Source: Spirochaetaceae bacterium (lineage in GTDB: Bacteria > Spirochaetota > Spirochaetia > Treponematales > Breznakiellaceae). Taken from it: a stretch of DNA of 5,625 nt. How positions within the stretch are numbered: position 1 is the first letter of the stretch; each line of letters starts with the position of its first letter. The position numbers were made by a program, and so were the translations under genes. The notes beneath the pieces are model-generated. The model was not told the DNA's origin. It made no database searches and saw nothing but the letters and a program-made list of their open reading frames with translations. Location of the stretch: the NCBI GenBank assembly GCA_031288215.1, contig JAITRV010000255.1:1-5625 (forward strand), read 5' to 3'. This document shows, in pieces, positions 1 to 4,863 of this stretch.

Positions 1-390
1 AAGCGGATAAACGAGCGGGTGGACGAACTTCTGTCCCTGGTGGACATCGCGGACAAGCGCAAGGCCCGGCTGCGGGAACTTTCCGGCGGCCAGAAACAGC
101 GGGTGGCTATTGCCCGTTCCCTCGCGGCAAACCCCGAGGTTCTGTTCTGCGACGAGGCCACAAGCGCCCTGGACCCCCAAACCACCCGCTCCATCCTGGC
201 CCTGATACGGGAACTCCACAGCCGCCTCAAGCTGACGGTGGTGCTTATCACCCACGAGATGAGCGTTATCCGGGCGCTCTGCGGGGAAATGGCTGTGATG
301 GACGCCGGCCGAATCGTGGAACAGGGTAAAATGGAAACCCTGTTCAGTAACCCTCAATCTTCCGCGGCAAAGGAAATGCTCAATGTCTAA
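1..390 (+). CDS. metN: Methionine ABC transporter ATP-binding protein MetN, 3' part (5' end outside window)
   Basis: ATPase subunit that powers methionine uptake through the MetNIQ importer at the inner membrane. The frame is open from the first base, so the gene enters from the left; 129 residues are visible. Numbering from the window edge, they contain the ABC signature LSGGQ (27-31), Walker B ending in CDE (47-52), the D-loop SALD (55-58) and the H-loop histidine (85). The run DEATSALDPQTTRSIL closely matches the family-typical MetN sequence. Walker A lies upstream, outside the window. The protein ends about 44 residues after the H-loop, just after the FSNPQ stretch that closes the nucleotide-binding domain. 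E. coli MetN continues for roughly 100 more residues as a NIL (ACT-like) domain that binds methionine and mediates transinhibition; none is present here, and metI begins immediately. The stop overlaps metI by 8 bases, so the two are translationally coupled. A related D-methionine or other amino-acid specificity cannot be excluded. Confidence 0.95.
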   Translation, partial: KRINERVDELLSLVDIADKRKARLRELSGGQKQRVAIARSLAANPEVLFCDEATSALDPQTTRSILALIRELHSRLKLTVVLITHEMSVIRALCGEMAVMDAGRIVEQGKMETLFSNPQSSAAKEMLNV

Positions 391-1048
391 AGAGATTCTG
401 GGCGCGCTGGTTCTGCTTCCCAAATCGACCCTGGAAACCGTTCACATGACCTTTTTCTCCACCTTTTTCGCCGGCCTTTTGGGGTTTCCCCTGGGAACCC
501 TGCTCTACGTAAGTTCCCCGGCGGGACTCATCCCCCGGCGTCTCCTCTACAACGTGCTTTCCCGGCTGGTGAATATCTTCCGTTCCCTGCCTTTCAACAT
601 CCTGATGATCCTGCTCATCCCGCTGTCCCGGCTTATCATCGGTACCAGCATCGGTCCCACCGCGGTGATCATCCCCCTGTCCATCGCAGCGGCTCCCTTT
701 GTCGCCCGGATCGTGGAAACCGCCCTTTCGGAGGTTGACGCCGGCGTACTCCTCGCTGCTCGGGCGATGGGTTCCACCAATATGCAGATCATCCGCAAGG
801 TGCTGATCCCGGAAACTTTGCCCGCCCTTATTTCGGGCCTCGCCCTGACCATCATCAACCTGATAGGCTATTCAGCCATGGCCGGGGCTATCGGGGGAGG
901 CGGCCTGGGGGACCTGGCCATCCGTTACGGGTATTACCGGTTCCGGGTGGACGTAACCATCGCGGCGGTGATCATCATCCTGATTCTGGTGGAACTCATC
1001 CAGTTTGCGGGGACCGTCATCAGCCGCAATCTGCTGGCCAAGCGTTAG
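383..1048 (+). CDS. metI: Methionine ABC transporter permease MetI
   Basis: Inner-membrane permease of the methionine importer, working as a dimer with MetN below and MetQ on the periplasmic side. It has 221 residues, against about 217 in E. coli. Hydrophobic segments suitable for membrane spans lie near residues 20-44, 58-80, 92-112, 147-170 and 190-212, giving five helices as expected for MetI. The cytoplasmic EAA coupling loop, which docks on MetN, is visible at about 117-145 (EVDAGVLLAARAMG followed by the IRKVLIPETLP stretch). Other family-typical stretches are VNIFRSLPFNIL, IGTSIG, AAPFVARIVE and GYSAMAGAIGGGGLG. The ATG sits inside the end of metN, and AAAGGA at 369-374 is a suitable ribosome binding site 8 bases upstream. 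The overlap points to one transcript and matched expression with metN. Nothing looks broken. Confidence 0.96.
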   Translation: MSKEILGALVLLPKSTLETVHMTFFSTFFAGLLGFPLGTLLYVSSPAGLIPRRLLYNVLSRLVNIFRSLPFNILMILLIPLSRLIIGTSIGPTAVIIPLSIAAAPFVARIVETALSEVDAGVLLAARAMGSTNMQIIRKVLIPETLPALISGLALTIINLIGYSAMAGAIGGGGLGDLAIRYGYYRFRVDVTIAAVIIILILVELIQFAGTVISRNLLAKR

Positions 1049-1083
1049 GCCCGGCAGCCGGTTACGGCGGGATTATGTGGAAT

Positions 1084-1111
1084 TTATCCGGACATTGACG
1101 TTTCCGGATAA
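1084..1111 (+). repeat. Perfect 9-bp inverted repeat between metI and metQ
   Basis: TTATCCGGA at 1084-1092 is matched by its exact reverse complement TCCGGATAA at 1103-1111, with a 10-base loop. It lies in the only real gap of the metNIQ operon, 20 bases before the metQ ribosome binding site. As RNA it would form a stable intercistronic hairpin, which could protect the metQ message or set its level relative to metNI. As DNA it could be an operator. No U-run follows, so it does not look like a simple terminator. The structure is seen directly; the role is inference. Confidence 0.6.
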
Positions 1112-1130
1112 TAATATAGTTCTTATTTAT

Positions 1131-1135
1131 GGAGG
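1131..1135 (+). promoter_or_regulatory. Strong ribosome binding site of metQ
   Basis: GGAGG lies 6 bases before the metQ ATG, an ideal Shine-Dalgarno placement. It is much stronger than the AAAGGA serving metI, which fits the usual excess of binding protein over permease in ABC importers. It fixes the metQ start at 1142 rather than the next in-frame ATG at 1157. Confidence 0.8.
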
Positions 1136-1141
1136 ATTGAA

Positions 1142-1948
1142 ATGAAGAGATCGCTGATGAGCGCCCTTATCGCGGGCGTCCTGATCCTGGGCTTGACCCA
1201 GACCGTCCGTGCCGGGGCAAAGAAGGATGCCGGCTCGGTGCTTTCCGTGGGGGCCACGCCGGTTCCCCATGCGGAATTGCTGAACCTGGTTAAGGCCGAT
1301 CTGGCCTCCCAGGGGATAGAACTGCGGGTAGTCGAATTCACCGACTACGTTACCCCCAACACGGCCCTGATCGCCGGGGACCTGGAGGCCAACTTCTTCC
1401 AGCACATCCCCTACCTGGCTTCCAACGCCGAATGGACGGCCAAGCTGGTCTCCGCCTTTGGGGTCCACATTGAACCCCTGGGCCTGTACTCAAGCACGGT
1501 AACGGCCCTGGGCAGCCTGGCCGACGGGGCGACCATTGCCATCCCCAACGATCCCAGCAACGGAGGCCGGGCCCTGCTCCTCCTCCAGTCCGGGGGCCTC
1601 ATCACCCTCCGGGCCAATGCGGGGCTGGAGGCTACCCCCCAGGATATTGCGGCGAATCCCAAGAATTTCCGCTTCCGGGAACTGGAAGCCGCCCAGCTTC
1701 CCCGGTCCCTGGGTGATGTGGACGCTGCGGTGATCAACGGCAACTATGCCCTGGAAGCGGGGCTTAACCCGGTTCAGGATTCCATTCTCCTGGAAGGGGC
1801 GGACTCCCCCTATGTCAACATCGTGGTGGTCCAAAAAGGAAAGGAGGCGGATCCCCGGATTCAGGCCCTGTCCCGGGCCCTCCGTTCCCAGAAGGTACGG
1901 GACTACATTAACGCCACCTGGAACGGCAGCGTGGTCCCCGTTTTCTAG
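1142..1948 (+). CDS. metQ: Methionine-binding protein MetQ (NlpA family), secreted, without a lipobox
   Basis: Periplasmic substrate-binding protein that captures methionine and delivers it to MetNI. It has 268 residues, against 271 in E. coli. A signal peptide spans about 1-24: basic MKR, a hydrophobic core, then TVRA with likely signal peptidase I cleavage before GAKKDAG. The mature part carries NlpA/MetQ-family landmarks: VEFTDYVTPN (64-73), FFQHIPYL (85-92), AIPNDPSNGGRALLLLQ (133-149), NPKNFRFRELEAAQLPRSL (172-190), AAVINGNYA (195-203) and SPYVNIVV (222-229). The Asn of the AVIN motif (199) matches a known ligand-binding position in E. coli MetQ. Oddly, the whole protein contains no cysteine, so it cannot be lipidated, whereas E. 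coli MetQ and Treponema pallidum Tp32 are lipoproteins. It probably diffuses freely in the periplasm. The exact ligand (L-Met, D-Met or another amino acid) is inferred from the family and the metNI neighbours. Confidence 0.93.
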   Translation: MKRSLMSALIAGVLILGLTQTVRAGAKKDAGSVLSVGATPVPHAELLNLVKADLASQGIELRVVEFTDYVTPNTALIAGDLEANFFQHIPYLASNAEWTAKLVSAFGVHIEPLGLYSSTVTALGSLADGATIAIPNDPSNGGRALLLLQSGGLITLRANAGLEATPQDIAANPKNFRFRELEAAQLPRSLGDVDAAVINGNYALEAGLNPVQDSILLEGADSPYVNIVVVQKGKEADPRIQALSRALRSQKVRDYINATWNGSVVPVF

Positions 1949-1957
1949 GATCCTGTC

Positions 1958-2020
1958 GCGTTTGTGGATCTTTTTGCATGTATTTGCATGTATATGTAAA
2001 AAATCCACAGGCGCACAAAC
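1958..2020 (+). repeat. Long imperfect inverted repeat downstream of metQ, with a tandem 10-mer inside
   Basis: Starting 9 bases after the metQ stop, 1958-1982 can pair with 1991-2014 as RNA. The pairs are GCG/CGC, two G-U wobbles, TGTGGAT (1963-1969) with ATCCACA (2003-2009), one bulged C (1970), five T-A pairs and seven more pairs including two wobbles. That is about 24 pairs with an 8-base loop. The loop side is built from a perfect tandem direct repeat, TTTGCATGTA at 1973-1982 and 1983-1992. A competing stem is also possible: GTTTGTG (1960-1966) with CACAAAC (2014-2020). It may mark the 3' end of the metNIQ transcript, but no U-run follows. It could instead be a dispersed palindromic element or a protein-binding site. 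Structure seen, role unknown. Confidence 0.6.
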
Positions 2021-2042
2021 CCGGTATGCTCCCGAACGGCTG

Positions 2043-2050
2043 CCCCCCCC
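2043..2050 (+). repeat. Homopolymer tract C8 upstream of clpS
   Basis: Eight consecutive C, followed by T4 and C4, lie about 10 bases upstream of the candidate clpS -35 box. Such tracts can gain or lose bases by replication slippage. Poly-G or poly-C tracts near promoters are known to tune some Treponema pallidum genes. Eight is at the short end for this, and no variation can be shown from a single sequence. Confidence 0.5.
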
Positions 2051-2060
2051 TTTTCCCCAG

Positions 2061-2089
2061 TTGTTTAATTAAAAAAAATTATTTATCTT
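2061..2089 (+). promoter_or_regulatory. Candidate sigma-70-type promoter of clpS
   Basis: TTGTTT (2061-2066) and TATCTT (2084-2089) each match four of six consensus bases and are separated by 17 bases, with an A8 run in the spacer. This is the most AT-rich part of the gap and would start transcription about 22 bases before the clpS ATG. The match is moderate, and AT-rich DNA yields such boxes by chance. Confidence 0.4.
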
Positions 2090-2102
2090 ATTAATAGATA
2101 AA
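2082..2102 (+). promoter_or_regulatory. 7-bp inverted repeat over the clpS -10 region (possible operator)
   Basis: TTTATCT (2082-2088) and AGATAAA (2096-2102) are exact reverse complements flanking TATTAAT. The dyad covers the candidate -10 box and likely start site, a common position for repressor operators. It could also form a weak hairpin just ahead of the ribosome binding site. Being AT-only apart from one C and one G, it may be chance. Confidence 0.35.
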
Positions 2103-2117
2103 GAGGGATAGAGGGAT
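2102..2117 (+). promoter_or_regulatory. Duplicated Shine-Dalgarno octamer before clpS
   Basis: AGAGGGAT occurs twice in tandem (2102-2109 and 2110-2117), directly abutting the clpS ATG. The first GAGGG is 10 bases from the ATG and usable. The second is only 2 bases away and too close for normal initiation. The pair may act as a standby site or reflect a small tandem duplication. Confidence 0.55.
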
Positions 2118-2429
2118 ATGCCGTTTTTTTGGGGAAATGAAACAGACTTGCTTCAAAAGCAAGAGGAAAAACTACAGGAACCTGAAGATTTCCGGGTCAT
2201 ACTTCTAAACGATCATTATACCACCATGGATTTTGTGGTGGATATTCTGATACAGATCTTTCACAAGAGCGAAGATGACGCAAACCGGATTATGATGGAT
2301 GTCCATCGGAAAGGACGGGGTATCGTGGGAGTCTATTCCTGGGATGTCGCCCAAACCAAGATGGATCAGGTGCATACCCTGGCCCGGCAGAACGATTTCC
2401 CCCTCCGTTGTATTGTTGAAAAAGCCTAG
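2118..2429 (+). CDS. clpS: ATP-dependent Clp protease adaptor ClpS (N-recognin)
   Basis: Cytoplasmic adaptor that binds proteins with N-terminal Leu, Phe, Tyr or Trp and hands them to ClpA for degradation by ClpAP. It has 103 residues, close to the 106 of E. coli ClpS. A poorly conserved N-terminal tail (about 1-24), which in this family helps delivery into ClpA, precedes the core. The core shows LLNDHYTTMDFVVDIL (29-44), FHKSEDDANRIM (48-59), VHRKGRGIVGVYSWDVAQTK (62-81) and HPLRC-like FPLRC near the end. The N-degron pocket is recognisable: Asn31 and Asp32, the hydrophobic gate Met37, and Val62-His63. One departure is His33, where most ClpS proteins have a second Asp (NDD motif). The start is the only ATG after the duplicated GAGGG site. 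The gene is clearly less G+C-rich than its neighbours (about 43% over 2221-2280). The following clpA is its expected partner. Confidence 0.96.
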   Translation: MPFFWGNETDLLQKQEEKLQEPEDFRVILLNDHYTTMDFVVDILIQIFHKSEDDANRIMMDVHRKGRGIVGVYSWDVAQTKMDQVHTLARQNDFPLRCIVEKA

Positions 2430-2465
2430 AAGCCCCGCCCCGCCGGGAGGAGGGTACAGAGACAA

Positions 2466-2494
2466 TTGCAACCTTTAGAAAAAGATATTATATT
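2466..2494 (+). promoter_or_regulatory. Candidate promoter of clpA
   Basis: TTGCAA (2466-2471, four of six matches to TTGACA) and TATATT (2489-2494, five of six to TATAAT) are separated by exactly 17 bases, in an AT-rich island between clpS and clpA. It would allow clpA-aat to be expressed without clpS. It is the best promoter-like match I see in the window. Confidence 0.5.
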
Positions 2495-2500
2495 TGCTAA

Positions 2501-2506
2501 AAGGAG
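2501..2506 (+). promoter_or_regulatory. Ribosome binding site of clpA
   Basis: AAGGAG lies 11 bases before the clpA ATG at 2518. The spacing is slightly long, but there is no other ATG or GTG nearby, and the protein aligns with ClpA from its first residues, so the start is well supported. Confidence 0.6.
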
Positions 2507-2517
2507 CACTATAAATT

Positions 2518-4863
2518 ATGAGAATAAGCCGCCATGTACAGGCTATCATTAATGCTGCCTACAACGAAGCGAAGATGCGGAACCACGAATACCTTACCCC
2601 GGAGCATATCCTGTATGCGGCCCTCTCGTTCGACGAGGTTCAGGGGATCATGGCTGCCTGTGGGGCCAATCCTGAGCAGCTCAAGAACGGTCTGGAAAGT
2701 TATTTTGAACAGAAAATGCCCATCATGGGTAATACCGAACCCACCCAAACCGTGGGCTTTCAGAATGTGCTGGAGCGGGCGGTCCTCCAGAGCCAATCTT
2801 CCCAGAAAGATACCCTGGACGTGGCGGATATCCTCGTTTCCCTCTACGATGAAGACCGGAATTACAGCGCCTATTACCTCCGCAAGGTGGGGATAAAACG
2901 GCTGGAACTCCTGGAAATCCTCTCCCACGGCGTTGACGGGGAGGATGACCGGGTTTTTAACTTTACCAAGCTGGATCACTCGCTCCTGAACAATATGGAC
3001 GCCAAGGACGAAACCGCCGAAGAAGAACTCGGGGATGCCCAGAAAGCCCGGAATTCCAAGAAAACCGCCCTGGACCGGTATGCCACGGAACTGACCTCCC
3101 TGGCCCGGGACGGGAAACTTGAGCCGGTCATCGGCCGGGAGGCGGAACTGGACCGGACCGTACAGGTCCTCTGCCGGCGGCTGAAAAACAACCCCGTCCA
3201 TGTGGGGGATTCGGGGGTGGGAAAGACCGCCATCACCGAGGGGCTGGCCCAGCGGATCGTGGCCGGGACGGTGCCCCCCACCCTCAAGGACTTCTCCATC
3301 TTTTCCCTGGATATGGGGGCCCTGGTGGCGGGAACCAAGTACCGGGGGGATTTTGAGGAGCGGATCAAGCGGGTTATCGAGGAGATGTTGAAAAAGGAAA
3401 AGGCTATCCTCTTCATCGACGAGATTCATACCCTGGTGGGGGCCGGTTCCGTGTCCGGGAGCGCCCTGGACGCGTCGAACCTCCTCAAGCCGGCTTTGAC
3501 CTCGGGGAAGATCCGCTGTATCGGTTCCACCACCCACGAGGAATACAGCAAATTCTTTGACAAGGACCGGGCCCTTTCCCGGCGTTTCCAGAAGATCGAC
3601 ATCGCCGAACCCAGCGAAGCGGACGCCATCGAGATCCTCCGGGGGCTCAAATCAAAATACGAGGATTACCACAAGGTCCGCTACAGCGACGAAGCGGTGG
3701 AGGGGGCGGTGCGGCTTTCCGCCCAGTTCATCACCGAACGCCGGCTGCCGGACAAGGCCATCGACGTGATCGACGAGGCCGGCGCCTTTGCCCGGATCGA
3801 AGCCTTCAAGGCCCCCCGGGTGGCCCGCCCCTCCAATGAGATCGCCACCGTCCAGGAGGGGACCGTGGAGATTGTGGAGATAGGCCTGCCCCTCATCGAA
3901 AGCGTGGTTTCCCGGATAGCCCGGATACCGGAGCGCTCCGTGGGGACCAGCGAAAAGGACAAGCTCCGCCTCCTGGAGGGCCAGCTCCGGGAGCGGATCT
4001 TCGGCCAGGACGAAGCGGTCGGCGCGGTGGTCAAGGCGGTGAAGCGGTCCCGGGCGGGCTTCCGGGGGGCCGACAAGCCGGTGGCCAACTTCCTCTTCGT
4101 GGGCCCCACGGGGGTCGGAAAGACCGAACTGGCCCGGAGCCTGGCGGACATCTTAGGTGTCTCCATGCACCGCTTCGATATGAGCGAATACCAGGAAAAG
4201 CATACCGTGTCCCGGCTCATCGGTTCCCCCCCGGGCTATATCGGCTACGAAGACGGGGGCCTCCTCACCGACGCGATCCGTAAGCAGCCCCACAGCGTGG
4301 TGCTCCTGGACGAGATCGAAAAGGCCCACCCGGACATCTACAATATCCTTCTCCAGATCATGGATTACGCTACCCTCACCGACAACAACGGCAGAAAGGC
4401 GGATTTCCGTAACGTGGTCCTGATCATGACCAGCAACGCCGGGGCCCGGGAAATCGGGAAGAGCCTCATCGGCTTTGGGGAGCGGATCGTCGACGAAAGC
4501 GCCGTGGACGCTTCGGTGGAACGGATCTTCACCCCGGAATTCCGCAACCGCCTGGACGCGGTGGTCCGCTTCGACCATCTGTCCCGGGAGGTGATGCGCT
4601 CCATCGTCAAGAAAGAACTGGACCTCTTCAAGACCCAGTTGGAGGAAAAGCAGGTCCGCCTGGAACTTACCGAGGCCTGTCTGGAGCAGCTCGCCGAGGA
4701 AGGGTACAGCCGGGAATTCGGCGCCCGGAACGTGGGCCGCCTGGTGGAGGACAAGATCAAGAGCTTCTTTGTAGACGAGGTCCTCTTCGGTTCCCTCAGT
4801 GAGGGAGGAGCCGCCCGGGCCGATTGGCAGGACGGGGAATACCGGGTGGACATCCTCCCCTGA
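2518..4863 (+). CDS. clpA: ATP-dependent Clp protease ATP-binding subunit ClpA
   Basis: AAA+ unfoldase that forms hexamers, unfolds substrates (here N-degron proteins brought by ClpS) and threads them into ClpP. It has 781 residues, against 758 in E. coli. Order: a Clp N-domain (about 1-140) with HEYLTPEH at 23-30, whose two Glu match the ClpS-contact face of E. coli ClpA; an acidic linker (about 141-180); D1 with Walker A GDSGVGKT (230-237), pore loop KYRG (274-277), Walker B LFIDE (298-302) and arginines 355-356; D2 with Walker A GPTGVGKT (529-536), pore loop GYIGY (573-577), Walker B LLDE (596-599), sensor Asn640 and sensor-2 GAR (735-737). IGF at 651-653 is the ClpP-docking loop, so it should work with a peptidase. 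No ClpB-type coiled-coil domain interrupts D1. The D1-D2 junction (about 425-460) is longer than in E. coli, and the E. coli C-terminal tail is absent. The stop overlaps the proposed aat start. Confidence 0.97.
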   Translation: MRISRHVQAIINAAYNEAKMRNHEYLTPEHILYAALSFDEVQGIMAACGANPEQLKNGLESYFEQKMPIMGNTEPTQTVGFQNVLERAVLQSQSSQKDTLDVADILVSLYDEDRNYSAYYLRKVGIKRLELLEILSHGVDGEDDRVFNFTKLDHSLLNNMDAKDETAEEELGDAQKARNSKKTALDRYATELTSLARDGKLEPVIGREAELDRTVQVLCRRLKNNPVHVGDSGVGKTAITEGLAQRIVAGTVPPTLKDFSIFSLDMGALVAGTKYRGDFEERIKRVIEEMLKKEKAILFIDEIHTLVGAGSVSGSALDASNLLKPALTSGKIRCIGSTTHEEYSKFFDKDRALSRRFQKIDIAEPSEADAIEILRGLKSKYEDYHKVRYSDEAVEGAVRLSAQFITERRLPDKAIDVIDEAGAFARIEAFKAPRVARPSNEIATVQEGTVEIVEIGLPLIESVVSRIARIPERSVGTSEKDKLRLLEGQLRERIFGQDEAVGAVVKAVKRSRAGFRGADKPVANFLFVGPTGVGKTELARSLADILGVSMHRFDMSEYQEKHTVSRLIGSPPGYIGYEDGGLLTDAIRKQPHSVVLLDEIEKAHPDIYNILLQIMDYATLTDNNGRKADFRNVVLIMTSNAGAREIGKSLIGFGERIVDESAVDASVERIFTPEFRNRLDAVVRFDHLSREVMRSIVKKELDLFKTQLEEKQVRLELTEACLEQLAEEGYSREFGARNVGRLVEDKIKSFFVDEVLFGSLSEGGAARADWQDGEYRVDILP

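Noticed and set aside
380..400. Frameshift that truncated MetN and hid a NIL domain
   Set aside because: The sequence after the stop is coding for MetI in its own frame, with no residue of a NIL-like protein, so the short MetN looks genuine.
1095..1120. Promoter for metQ from TTGACG (1095-1100) and TATAGT (1115-1120)
   Set aside because: The boxes are good but separated by only 14 bases, too short for a standard sigma-70 promoter, and they overlap the inverted repeat.
1049..1141. SAM or other methionine riboswitch before metQ
   Set aside because: The gap is only 93 bases and shows one simple hairpin, not the multi-helix junction of known SAM riboswitches. Any such element would more likely precede metN, outside the window.
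1490..2008. Minus-strand open frame opposite metQ
   Set aside because: It is a shadow of metQ on the other strand, with no ribosome binding site or domain that I can see.
1958..2014. Classical rho-independent terminator of metQ
   Set aside because: The stem is long enough, but the next bases are ACAAACCCGG rather than a U-run, so I list it as an inverted repeat of unknown role.
2431..2453. Terminator between clpS and clpA in the C-rich then G-rich stretch
   Set aside because: Only about four consecutive pairs can form, and no U-run follows. The GGAGGAGGG at 2446-2454 also has no start codon at suitable distance.
2509..3537. Minus-strand open frame (about 342 codons) opposite clpA
   Set aside because: It mirrors the ClpA N-domain and D1 coding sequence, its protein is low-complexity Gly/Pro/His-rich, and no family is recognisable.
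2518..4863. ClpB or ClpC instead of ClpA
   Set aside because: D1 has no coiled-coil middle domain, an IGF ClpP-docking motif is present in D2, and the preceding gene is clpS, all pointing to ClpA.
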